Source: Luteibacter anthropi (lineage in GTDB: Bacteria; Pseudomonadota; Gammaproteobacteria; Xanthomonadales; Rhodanobacteraceae). Taken from it: DNA of 64,000 bases. Below the pieces are notes generated by a model, which saw only the letters and a list, made by a program, of their open reading frames with translations, did not search any database and was not told where the DNA came from. The DNA is taken from positions 310,001-374,000 of the forward strand of contig NZ_JAARLZ010000001.1 of assembly GCF_011759365.1 (NCBI RefSeq), read 5' to 3'. Each line of letters begins with the position of its first letter. Position 1 is the stretch's first letter. The translations under genes were made by a program, and so were the position numbers. Below, one piece after another: positions 9,719-17,130 of the stretch.

Positions 9719-10507
9719 TCAGCCTGCCGCCTGTCGTGCGAGATAACGCCCCGGCGAATCGCCAAAGGCCTTGCGGAACATCGCCACGAATGCACTGGGC
9801 GTGGCATAGCCCAGTGCATCGGCCACCACCGACACCGGTTCGCCGGTGGCCAGTCGTTCCAGTGCGCGCGTGAGCCGCGCCTGCTGTCGCCATTCGGCCA
9901 CGCTGCACTGCGTTTCCTGACGGAACAGGCGGGTGAGCGTGCGCGTGGACATGCCGGCCCATGACGCCCATTCCTCGATGCAACGCGTGTCGTCGGGCCG
10001 TTCGTACATGGTCATGGCGATACGACGCAGGCGGCGGTCCACCGGCATCGGCAGATGCAGCGGTTCCACCGGTGCGCGGCGCATTTCGTCGAGCAGCACG
10101 GCGAGCAGGCGCTCGCGTTCGGGCGTGGGCTCGTCTTCCACGCTCCACAGCGAGGCGCGCTTGATGATCTCGCGCAGCAGGTCGTCCACGCCGACCACGC
10201 AGGGCTTGTCGGGCAGGCCCTGGGTCATGGTCGGGGTGATGAAGACACCCCAGGCCCTGCTGGGCCCGGCAATGCTCACCGTATGCAGTTCGCCCGGCGG
10301 CATCCAGCCGGCCCGTTTGGGCGGCAGCAGCCACGAGCCGTGCTCGGTCTGGGTAACGAAGACGCCCTCTTCCACGTAGAAGAACTGGCCACGCACATGG
10401 CTGTGCCAGTCGGTTTCCTTCAGGGGGATCTCGCCCCGGGCGTGATAGGCGATCAGGGGAGGCCCGTCGGGGCTCTCCAGGAGCTGATGGAGTCGATCAT
10501 TAAGCAT
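9719..10507 (-). CDS. AraC-family transcriptional regulator with N-terminal cupin-like domain
   Basis: The 262-residue protein has an N-terminal ligand-binding region resembling an AraC cupin (DWHSHVRGQFFYVEEGVFV, LLPPKRAGWMPPGELHTVSI, residues about 30-85). Its C-terminal double helix-turn-helix shows IEEWASWAGMSTRTLTRLFR and the hallmark VSVVADALGYATPSAFVAMF followed by FGDSPGRYL. This layout matches the group that controls neighbouring genes in response to small hydrophobic ligands, but no ligand can be assigned. ATG is at 10505-10507 on the minus strand. A perfect palindrome lies 25 bases upstream (10532-10553). The gene divergent from it is an 80-codon ORF; the regulator may control that or an efflux gene, which is inference. 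Confidence 0.88.
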   Translation of the reverse strand: MLNDRLHQLLESPDGPPLIAYHARGEIPLKETDWHSHVRGQFFYVEEGVFVTQTEHGSWLLPPKRAGWMPPGELHTVSIAGPSRAWGVFITPTMTQGLPDKPCVVGVDDLLREIIKRASLWSVEDEPTPERERLLAVLLDEMRRAPVEPLHLPMPVDRRLRRIAMTMYERPDDTRCIEEWASWAGMSTRTLTRLFRQETQCSVAEWRQQARLTRALERLATGEPVSVVADALGYATPSAFVAMFRKAFGDSPGRYLARQAAG

Positions 10508-10531
10508 ATTGGCCGACCTTCGACATAACTT

Positions 10532-10553
10532 GGCCTGATAACGTTATCAGGCC
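10532..10553. promoter_or_regulatory. Perfect 22-bp palindromic operator
   Basis: A perfect inverted repeat centred on AACGTT (core TGATAACGTTATCA, 10536-10549, extended by GGCC and its complement) sits between the divergent AraC regulator and an 80-codon ORF. The CG-centred core is typical of LacI-family operators. It matches the palindrome upstream of the glucokinase gene (50467-50480) at 12 of 14 positions. It is too compact, and lacks a T-run, to look like a terminator. Confidence 0.6.
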
Positions 10554-10650
10554 GATACCTTCCTTGGCTAACATTTGCTACCCCAAGTAACTGTCCTGAC
10601 AGCTGTCCCCTCAAGGGACCTGACGGGGCAACCGACGCCGGAGGTCCCCC

Positions 10651-10893
10651 ATGATCCGTCTCGTCACCACCCAGTTTTCCGAGGAAGCCGAGGATCGCCA
10701 GGCCGGCGATGCCCTGGTCACGTTCGTCGCCTGCGCCCATTCCATGCTCGACCCGAGCACCCCGGAAGAGCAGCTGCGGCGCCTGGAACCGCGGCTTCTC
10801 GCCCAGTTGCCGACCCTGCGGGCGCTCGGCGTCTTCGAGTTGTTCGAGGTGCGCGACCCGGCGCTCGCCGCGCTGCTGGCCGATGAAGGATAA
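10651..10893 (+). CDS. Small protein of unknown function (80 aa)
   Basis: A short ORF with a strong Shine-Dalgarno sequence (GGAGG, 10640-10644) six bases before ATG 10651. The product has no signal peptide or membrane segment and looks alpha-helical (TPEEQLRRLEPRLLAQLPTL, ALAALLADEG). I do not recognise it. It is divergent from the AraC gene with the palindrome between them, and it ends just upstream of the marR promoter region. Codon usage matches its neighbours, so it is probably a real gene. Confidence 0.6.
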   Translation: MIRLVTTQFSEEAEDRQAGDALVTFVACAHSMLDPSTPEEQLRRLEPRLLAQLPTLRALGVFELFEVRDPALAALLADEG

Positions 10894-10900
10894 ATAAACC

Positions 10901-10963
10901 CGGATAACAAAATATCCGACGTGCGCATATTTGCCTTGACAACTATATTCCGGGCAATAGAAT
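10901..10963 (+). promoter_or_regulatory. Promoter and candidate operators of the marR-efflux operon
   Basis: A near-consensus promoter is visible: TTGACA (10936-10941), a 16-base spacer and TAGAAT (10958-10963). The -10 box ends eight bases before the marR ATG. An inverted repeat CGGATA-N6-TATCCG lies at 10901-10918. A second, TTGCC...GGCAA, spans the promoter (10931-10957). Both are plausible autorepressor sites. Confidence 0.65.
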
Positions 10964-10971
10964 GCACGTCC

Positions 10972-11430
10972 ATGAACCCTTCCCTCTGCTATTCCCCTGA
11001 CGGCCGCGACAGCCTCGGTGCCCTGATCGGCATGGTGCGCAGCGAGATCGTCAGGGCGATCGAGACCGATCTCGCCGCGCAGGGGGCGGACCTGAAATTC
11101 ACCCAGTTCCACGTGCTCAAGCGCCTCGCCACGATCGGCCCCATGACGGCCACCGAACTGGCCCGTGCGGTGGACCTGGATGGCGGCGCCATGACCCGCC
11201 AGCTCGACCAGCTCGAATCGAAGGGTTACCTGCGTCGCCAGCCGCACGAGCTGGACCGCCGTGCCCTGCGCATCGAGCTGACCGAGGCGGGCGACGCGCT
11301 GTGGAGACACCTGCACGAAAGCAACGTCGCCACCCTGGAGCGCGCCCAGCGCGATCTCTCCGGGACGGAGCGCGAGCAGTTGCACGATTACCTGGAGCGG
11401 GTGCTGACCGCGCTCCGCGACAAAGACTGA
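10972..11430 (+). CDS. MarR-family repressor of the adjacent efflux operon
   Basis: The 152-residue protein is a winged-helix MarR regulator: the recognition region reads IGPMTATELARAVDLDGGAM and the wing LRRQPHELDRRALRIELTE. An upstream in-frame GTG at 10921 is rejected because a promoter (TTGACA/TAGAAT) runs through that stretch; ATG 10972 is the start. With the -10 box ending at 10963, the transcript probably begins at or within a few bases of the ATG, so the mRNA may be leaderless or nearly so. It is followed by an outer-membrane factor, EmrA and EmrB, so it most likely represses this pump and is released by the pump's substrates, as EmrR/MprA is. Confidence 0.9.
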   Translation: MNPSLCYSPDGRDSLGALIGMVRSEIVRAIETDLAAQGADLKFTQFHVLKRLATIGPMTATELARAVDLDGGAMTRQLDQLESKGYLRRQPHELDRRALRIELTEAGDALWRHLHESNVATLERAQRDLSGTEREQLHDYLERVLTALRDKD

Positions 11431-11455
11431 ACCCACACGTTCGAGGCGAAACGCA

Positions 11456-12916
11456 ATGCGTCTGCACACTCTCGTGGCGGCCGTCGGGGCCGCATTGGTC
11501 CTTTCCGGCTGCGTCACCAGCCGCGGACTGGAGCCGCAGGGCAAGCTGACCGACCCTGCCACCCTTCATGCCGAGCGCAGCCTGGCCAAGGTGCAGGTGT
11601 CGCCTGCCGGCTGGCCGGCGGCCGACTGGTGGACGGGCATCGGCGACAGCCAGCTCAGCGGCCTCATCGAGGAAGCACTGAAAGACAACCCTGACCTCGC
11701 CGCCGCGGATATCCGCGTGCGCCAGGCCCAGGCCCAGGTCGGTGCGGCCGATGCCGCGCGTGGCCCGGATGCCAAGGTCGGTGCCGGCGTGGCCGGTGCC
11801 CACCTGCCGGGCACGTTCTTCCCTGCGCCGCTGGGCAACCACTTCTCGTGGACCAAGTACGGCTACGGCGACTTCAACTGGGGCCTCGACCTGTGGGGCG
11901 GCAAGCGTGACGCCTGGGAAGCGGCGCTGGGTGCGCAGCGCGCCAGCGAAGTCGATGCCCGTGCCGCGCGCATCGAGATTTCGACCAACGTCGCCCGTGC
12001 CTACGTGCAGCTCGGCTACGCCTTCACCCAGCTGGACGTCGCCCGTGCCGAACTGGATCGCAGCAACGCCTCGCGTGACCTGACCCGCCAGCGCGTCGCC
12101 GCCGGCGTGGACAACCAGATGCAGGTCAAGCAGGCCGACAGCGAAGTGGCTTCGGCCGAACGCGAGATGGCCGTGGCCCAGCGCGCGATCGATTCGGCAC
12201 GCAGCTCGCTCAGCGTGCTGTTGGGCAAGGGCCCGGACCGTGGCATGGACATCACCCGTCCTTCGGCGCTGAATCCGACGGCCGTCGCGATCCCGGTGAA
12301 CCTGCCGGCCGACCTGCTGGGTCATCGCGCCGACCTGGTTGCCGCGCGCTGGCGCGTGGAAGCGGCATCGAAGGAGATCGCCGCGGCCAAGACCGAGTTC
12401 CTGCCCAATGTCTCCATCGGCATCCTTGCCGCGCAGGCGGCGGGTGGCTCGAAGGACCTGTTCAACTCGCGCGCCCGCTTCTGGCAGGTGCTACCGGCCT
12501 TCAGCCTGCCGATCTTCGATGGCGGTCGCCTGCGTTCGAACCTCGCCGGCAAGGATGCGGACTACGACCTCGCCGTGGCCCAGTACAACAAGACCCTGGT
12601 CGGCGCGCTCAACGAAGTGGCCGACGACCTGTCGGCGCTGGACTCGGTGGGCACGCAGCTGCAGGCGCAGCAGCGTGCACATGAAGCCGCGCAGCAGGCC
12701 TACGACCTCTCGCAGCAGCGTTACAAGGCAGGCGTGGGCAGCTACCTCGATTCGCTGGTGGTGCGTCAGCAGTTGCTCGAATCCGAGCAGCGCCTGGCCG
12801 CCCTGCAATCGCAGCAGGTGGATACCTCCGTTCAATTGATCCAGGCGCTCGGTGGCGGTTTCCGCCCCGAAGCCGCCGACCAGCCGGTCGCGTCCGCCGC
12901 GCCGGCCAACCACTGA
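11456..12916 (+). CDS. Outer-membrane efflux lipoprotein (NodT/OprM-type) of the EmrAB system
   Basis: This 486-residue protein is the outer-membrane channel of a tripartite efflux pump. The signal peptide ends in a lipobox (LVLSGC) with the lipidated cysteine at residue 19. Two OEP repeats follow. The typical segments are WWTGIGDSQLSGLIEEAL near the N-terminus, ARAYVQLGYAF in the first repeat, and QQRYKAGVGSYLDSL in the second. ATG 11456 is 25 bases after marR and the gene precedes emrA by 25 bases, so they form one operon. The substrate is unknown. Confidence 0.93.
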   Translation: MRLHTLVAAVGAALVLSGCVTSRGLEPQGKLTDPATLHAERSLAKVQVSPAGWPAADWWTGIGDSQLSGLIEEALKDNPDLAAADIRVRQAQAQVGAADAARGPDAKVGAGVAGAHLPGTFFPAPLGNHFSWTKYGYGDFNWGLDLWGGKRDAWEAALGAQRASEVDARAARIEISTNVARAYVQLGYAFTQLDVARAELDRSNASRDLTRQRVAAGVDNQMQVKQADSEVASAEREMAVAQRAIDSARSSLSVLLGKGPDRGMDITRPSALNPTAVAIPVNLPADLLGHRADLVAARWRVEAASKEIAAAKTEFLPNVSIGILAAQAAGGSKDLFNSRARFWQVLPAFSLPIFDGGRLRSNLAGKDADYDLAVAQYNKTLVGALNEVADDLSALDSVGTQLQAQQRAHEAAQQAYDLSQQRYKAGVGSYLDSLVVRQQLLESEQRLAALQSQQVDTSVQLIQALGGGFRPEAADQPVASAAPANH

Positions 12917-12941
12917 ATTACGTTCCTCGAGGCAGCTAACG

Positions 12942-14153
12942 ATGTCACAAGAAACCACCGCCCCTGCCGGCGCCGTCGTGGCGCCGCCGCCGAAGAGCCG
13001 TCGCGGGTTCTTCCTCAAGCTTCTGCTTGCCGTCATCGTCCTCGCCGCCATCGGCTGGACCGTCTGGTACTTCGTGGACGGTCGCTGGTACGAGGACACC
13101 GACGACGCCTACGTCAACGGCAACGTCGTGCAGATCACGCCGCAGCTCGCCGCCACCGTGCTGTCGATCACCGCCGACGACGGTGACCTCGTGCACAAGG
13201 GCGACGTGCTGGTGAAGCTCGACGACAGCGACGCGAAGATCCAGGTCGAAAGCGCGCGTGCCGATCTGGCCAACACCGTCCGTCGCGTACGCGGCCTGTA
13301 CAACAACGTCAGCTCGGCGCAGGCCGACATGGCGGTGCGCCAGACCGCGGTGGACCGCGCCCGTGCCGATTACAACCGTCGCCGCGACCTGGCGAAGACC
13401 GGCGCCATCTCGGCCGAAGAACTGTCCCACGCCCTCGATGCGCTGACCTCGGCCGAGAGCAGCCTGTCTTCAGCGAAGCAGAGCTACAGCACGAGCAAGG
13501 TGCTGGTCGATGACACCGTGGTCGCCTCGCATCCTGACGTGCGTGCGGCCGCCGCGAAGCTGCGCGACGCCATGCTCACCGAAGCGCGAACCTCCATCCT
13601 CGCGCCGGTGGATGGCTATGTCGCCAAGCGCAGCGTGCAGCTGGGCCAGCGCGTGCAGCCGGGTGCCGCCCTGATGGCGGTGGTGCCGCTCCACGAAGTG
13701 TGGATCGACGCCAACTTCAAGGAAACCCAGCTCACCCACATGCGCATCGGCCAGCCGGTGGACGTCACCGCCGACGTGTACGGCAGCGACGTGGTCTACA
13801 AGGCGAAGATCCGCAGCCTGGGTGTCGGCAGCGGCAGCGCGTTCTCGATCCTGCCGGCGCAGAACGCCACGGGCAACTGGATCAAGATCGTGCAGCGCGT
13901 GCCGGTGCGCGTGGTCTTCACCGACCCGAAGCAGCTCGACGAAAAGCCGCTGCGCCTGGGCCTGTCGACCAAGGTCACGGTGTCGCTGCATGACCAGAGC
14001 GGCGGCCTGCTCGCCAAGCAGGCTCCGACCGAGCCGGAGTTCTCCACCGACGTCTACAACAACCGTCTGGCCGGTGCCGATGCCGAGATCGCCCGCGTGA
14101 TCCACGAGAACGCGTCGGCCGGCGGCGGCGAACAGGAAAAGGCGCCGAAGTAA
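12942..14153 (+). CDS. emrA: EmrA-like membrane fusion protein (HlyD family)
   Basis: This periplasmic adaptor joins the EmrB pump to the outer-membrane channel. ATG 12942 is chosen over the longer frame from 12852, which would run into the preceding gene. The 403-residue product has one N-terminal membrane segment (residues 23-44) followed by the family signature EDTDDAYVNGNVVQITPQ. Two coiled-coil arms flank a lipoyl/barrel-sandwich region (LDDSDAKIQVE; TSILAPVDGYVAKRSVQLGQ). The C-terminal beta-barrel region contains VWIDANFKETQL. A strong GC-rich hairpin lies just after its stop and before emrB. Confidence 0.94.
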   Translation: MSQETTAPAGAVVAPPPKSRRGFFLKLLLAVIVLAAIGWTVWYFVDGRWYEDTDDAYVNGNVVQITPQLAATVLSITADDGDLVHKGDVLVKLDDSDAKIQVESARADLANTVRRVRGLYNNVSSAQADMAVRQTAVDRARADYNRRRDLAKTGAISAEELSHALDALTSAESSLSSAKQSYSTSKVLVDDTVVASHPDVRAAAAKLRDAMLTEARTSILAPVDGYVAKRSVQLGQRVQPGAALMAVVPLHEVWIDANFKETQLTHMRIGQPVDVTADVYGSDVVYKAKIRSLGVGSGSAFSILPAQNATGNWIKIVQRVPVRVVFTDPKQLDEKPLRLGLSTKVTVSLHDQSGGLLAKQAPTEPEFSTDVYNNRLAGADAEIARVIHENASAGGGEQEKAPK

Positions 14154-14160
14154 GCGTCAT

Positions 14161-14189
14161 GGCGGACGGGATTTCCTGCCCCGTCCGCC
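14161..14189 (+). terminator. Intra-operon hairpin between emrA and emrB
   Basis: GGCGGACGGG pairs with CCCGTCCGCC across a short loop. No T-run follows, so it is more likely an RNA-processing or attenuation stem that adjusts EmrA:EmrB stoichiometry than a full terminator. Confidence 0.5.
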
Positions 14190-14229
14190 GCTCGCCTGCG
14201 GCCCCCTCCCCCATCGATCAGGTTCTTCC

Positions 14230-15762
14230 ATGAGCACCGAATTTCGACCGCCCAATCTGGCGCTGTCCACGGTCGGCCTCTCGCTCGCGACCTTCATGCA
14301 GGTGCTGGACACCACGATCGCGAACGTCTCGCTGCCCACCATCGCGGGCAACCTCGGCGTCAGCTCCAACCAGAGTACGTGGGTCATCACCTCGTTCGCG
14401 GTGAGCAACGCCATCGCGCTGCCGCTGACGGGCTTTCTTACCCGTCGCTTCGGCGAAACCAAGCTGTTCGTCTGGGCCACGCTGCTGTTCTCGCTGGCCT
14501 CGTTCCTGTGCGGCATCGCGCAGAGCATGAGCATGCTGATCCTGTTCCGTGCCATCCAGGGTGCGGTGGCAGGCCCGATGTACCCGATCACGCAGAGCCT
14601 GCTGATCTCGATCTATCCACCCGCCAAACGCGGCATGGCGCTGGCGCTGCTGGCGATGGTGACCGTGGTGGCGCCCATCGCGGGCCCGATCCTGGGTGGC
14701 TGGATCACCGACAACTACACCTGGCCGTGGATCTTCTTCATCAACGTGCCCATCGGCATCTTCGCCAGCATGGTCGTGTCCAACCAGATGAAGGGGCGTC
14801 CGGAAACCACCGAGAAGCCGCGCGTCGACTACGTGGGCCTGATCACGCTCATCATCGGCGTGGGCGCCCTGCAGGTGGTGCTCGACAAGGGCAACGACGA
14901 GGACTGGTTCAATTCCACCTTCATCATCGTCACCAGCATCATCGCGGCCATCGGCCTGATCGTGTTCCTGATCTGGGAGCTCACCGACAAGGACCCGATC
15001 GTCAACCTGCGCCTGTTCCGTCATCGCAACTTCGCGATGGGCACGTTGTGCCTGGTGCTGGCCTATGCGGCGTTCTTTGCCATCGGCCTGCTGGTGCCGC
15101 AGTGGTTGCAACGCAACGTGGGCTATACGTCCACATGGGCCGGTTTCGCGGCGGCGCCACTGGGCATCCTGCCCGTGATCCTCACGCCCTTCGTGGGTCG
15201 CTACGCGCACAAGTTCGACCTGCGCCTGCTGGCCACCGGTGCGTTCCTGGTGATGGGCGCCACCTGCTTCATGCGGTCGGATTTCTATCTTGAAATCGAC
15301 TTCTTCCATGTGGCGGGCGTGCAGCTGATCCAGGGCCTGGGCGTGGCGCTGTTCTTCATGCCGGTGCTGTCGATCCTGCTGTCCGACCTGCAACCGCGCG
15401 AGATCGCGTCGGGCTCCGGCCTGGCCACCTTCCTGCGTACGCTGGGCGGCAGTTTCGCCGCCTCGCTCACCACCTTCCTGTGGGATCACCGCGCGATCGT
15501 GCACCACGAGCGCCTGGCGGAGAACATCACGGCGTTCAATCCGGATGCGCAGCAGGCGCTGACGGTGATCGGCGGTGGCGATCCGCAGTCGCAGTACGCG
15601 GCCGCCTCGATGAACCAGCTGATCACCCAGCAGGGTTACCAGATATCGTTCAACGAAGTATTCCAGCTGCTGGGTTTCATCTTCTTCGCGCTGGTCTTCG
15701 TGGTGTGGCTCGCCAAGCCGCCGTTCACGGCCAAGGCAGGACCGGCAGCGTCGGGTCACTGA
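14230..15762 (+). CDS. emrB: EmrB-like multidrug exporter (MFS, DHA2 family, 14 TM)
   Basis: This is a proton-driven exporter of the major facilitator superfamily, drug:H+ antiporter-2 group. The 510-residue protein has the expected length for 14 membrane helices. Typical motifs are MQVLDTTIANVSLPTIAGNL in helix 1, FGETKLFVWATLLFSLASFL, and motif C (VAPIAGPILGGWITDNYTW). It ends with a helix before a short charged tail. Together with the upstream adaptor and outer-membrane factor it makes a complete EmrAB-TolC-type pump under MarR control. Substrates are probably hydrophobic toxicants, but that cannot be read from sequence. Confidence 0.95.
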   Translation: MSTEFRPPNLALSTVGLSLATFMQVLDTTIANVSLPTIAGNLGVSSNQSTWVITSFAVSNAIALPLTGFLTRRFGETKLFVWATLLFSLASFLCGIAQSMSMLILFRAIQGAVAGPMYPITQSLLISIYPPAKRGMALALLAMVTVVAPIAGPILGGWITDNYTWPWIFFINVPIGIFASMVVSNQMKGRPETTEKPRVDYVGLITLIIGVGALQVVLDKGNDEDWFNSTFIIVTSIIAAIGLIVFLIWELTDKDPIVNLRLFRHRNFAMGTLCLVLAYAAFFAIGLLVPQWLQRNVGYTSTWAGFAAAPLGILPVILTPFVGRYAHKFDLRLLATGAFLVMGATCFMRSDFYLEIDFFHVAGVQLIQGLGVALFFMPVLSILLSDLQPREIASGSGLATFLRTLGGSFAASLTTFLWDHRAIVHHERLAENITAFNPDAQQALTVIGGGDPQSQYAAASMNQLITQQGYQISFNEVFQLLGFIFFALVFVVWLAKPPFTAKAGPAASGH

Positions 15763-15778
15763 CTAGCCACCCCTTCAC

Positions 15779-15849
15779 TGTAGGAGCGCGCCTGCGCGCG
15801 ACCGGGAGATGCCTTGGGCACCACGGTCGCACGCCGGCGCGCTCCTACA
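15779..15849. repeat. REP-like inverted pair after emrB
   Basis: A forward copy (15779-15806) and a reversed, slightly diverged copy (15824-15849) of the window-wide repeat face each other across a short spacer. The RNA could fold into a long stem and may end or stabilise the efflux transcript. Confidence 0.9.
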
Positions 15850-15948
15850 GGGGCTGGGCGTGATGGCGCACGCGTATCGGGCGATATCTCCGCTGGAGCC
15901 GCGCATCTTCCGACACGGACAATGGCCGGCCACTCACCGGAGCCCGCC

Positions 15949-16269
15949 ATGATCAGGACGATCGCTTTTTTTACCGCCGTTATCTGCGCCCTTCCGCTGT
16001 CCGCTTCTGCTGGCAGCCTTCCCCGTTCGGTTGCCGCATCTACCGGATCGTCCGATGCGCGCTGCCTGCAGGCCTTCCAGCAGTCGGCAGCGGCCGCCAC
16101 GTGCTCGGCAAACGTTTCTGCAGGCAACGAGCCGGGTACCTGTGCGGTCCAGGCATCCTGCCGCAACAGCCGCGGATCGATCAGCAAGTCATCGACGAAA
16201 GCCAGCTACCCGGAAGGCGTAGAGAAGCTGGTCAACTGCAATGGCAACCTGCGCCAGCGTCGTTGCTGA
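15949..16269 (+). CDS. Small cysteine-rich secreted protein (106 aa), possibly lectin-like
   Basis: The frame is open from 15814, but ATG 15949 begins a clear signal peptide (MIRTIAFFTAVICALPLSASA). The mature part of about 85 residues has six cysteines (RCLQAF, ATCSAN, GTCAVQ, ASCRNS, VNCNGN, RRC), enough for three disulfides. The stretch with CRNSRG, serines and threonines and then NCNGNL is reminiscent of repeats in cyanovirin-N-homology lectins, but this resemblance is weak and only by eye. It is a single gene ending at a strong bidirectional terminator. An export role is well supported; the function is unknown. Confidence 0.65.
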   Translation: MIRTIAFFTAVICALPLSASAGSLPRSVAASTGSSDARCLQAFQQSAAAATCSANVSAGNEPGTCAVQASCRNSRGSISKSSTKASYPEGVEKLVNCNGNLRQRRC

Positions 16270-16276
16270 CACCATG

Positions 16277-16310
16277 AAAAAAGCCCGGCCGCTGGCGGCC
16301 GGGCTTTTTT
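16277..16310. terminator. Bidirectional rho-independent terminator
   Basis: Symmetrical structure: six adenines, stem GCCCGGCCGC, two-base loop, matching stem GCGGCCGGGC, six thymines. It serves the convergent secreted-protein gene (plus) and pagL (minus). Confidence 0.93.
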
Positions 16311-16336
16311 CATGCGCGAATCAGGGCTGGCGCAAA

Positions 16337-16867
16337 TCAGATATCGAAACCGATACCCACCAGTGCCATCGTCTCGCCACGGTTCGGCTCCTTGAAGCTG
16401 CCGTTGGAGATGTGGCGGATCTGGAAGCTGACGTTCTTGAACTGGTAGCCGAGCGTGCTCACGAATTCGTAGCCGCTGGAAAGCGCCTGCGTGTGGCCGC
16501 CGGCCGCGCCGGCCACCTGGAAGCTGAAGAACAGCGGCTGGTACCAGTCGCCATCGTTGCCGTAGTGGAAGCGGGCGCCGGCCGCGCCGATCCACACGTT
16601 GTTGCGTACGCCGGGATGCGAATCCCTGAAGCGGCCGATGTCGCGGCCCTTGATGTAGCCGATCGACACATCCGGCGACCAGGTGAAACGGCTCTGGCCG
16701 ATGGTGTGCGGATCGAACACCGATTCGATGAAGAACGCGGGCGTGCCGTAGCTATCCATGTAGCTGCGGCCACCCTGTACCTCGATGTGGGTGGCAGCGG
16801 CTGGGGCGGCCACGGCGGCGAGGGAGAGGGCGGCTAAGGTGCCGAGGGCAAGGCGTGAGGGACGCAT
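16337..16867 (-). CDS. pagL: PagL-like lipid A 3-O-deacylase
   Basis: PagL is an outer-membrane beta-barrel hydrolase that removes the 3-O-linked acyl chain of lipid A. The 176-residue protein has an alanine-rich signal peptide (residues 1-25, ending APAAAT). It carries the family active-site segment IRHISNGSFKEPNRG near residues 150-165, where the H-x-S pair of HISN supplies the catalytic histidine and serine. The C-terminus GIGFDI is a typical terminal barrel strand. ATG is at 16867 (minus strand). It is monocistronic and ends facing a shared terminator. Lipid A deacylation would lower TLR4 stimulation in an animal host; what it does for this organism is unknown. Confidence 0.88.
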   Translation of the reverse strand: MRPSRLALGTLAALSLAAVAAPAAATHIEVQGGRSYMDSYGTPAFFIESVFDPHTIGQSRFTWSPDVSIGYIKGRDIGRFRDSHPGVRNNVWIGAAGARFHYGNDGDWYQPLFFSFQVAGAAGGHTQALSSGYEFVSTLGYQFKNVSFQIRHISNGSFKEPNRGETMALVGIGFDI

Positions 16868-17130
16868 GGGGGAGAGTCCTTATCGGGAGTACTTGTTGTT
16901 GTTTTGACGGGCCGTAAGTTTGTGAACCGCATCGTTCGGTAAATAGTGTTCAGTTGGCGTGAATAAAGGGGGTGGGATGAGAAATTTCATCTCAAAGAGT
17001 GCAAGATGCCCGATGCCCCTTTTCGGGGCTTGCACGTTCAAGGCGGCCACGGGCCTGCCGTTAACGTCGCACGGGTCCCGTGTGCTGCTGCGCATGGGCG
17101 ACGAGGGCACTCACGAGGGATGAGGGGACG

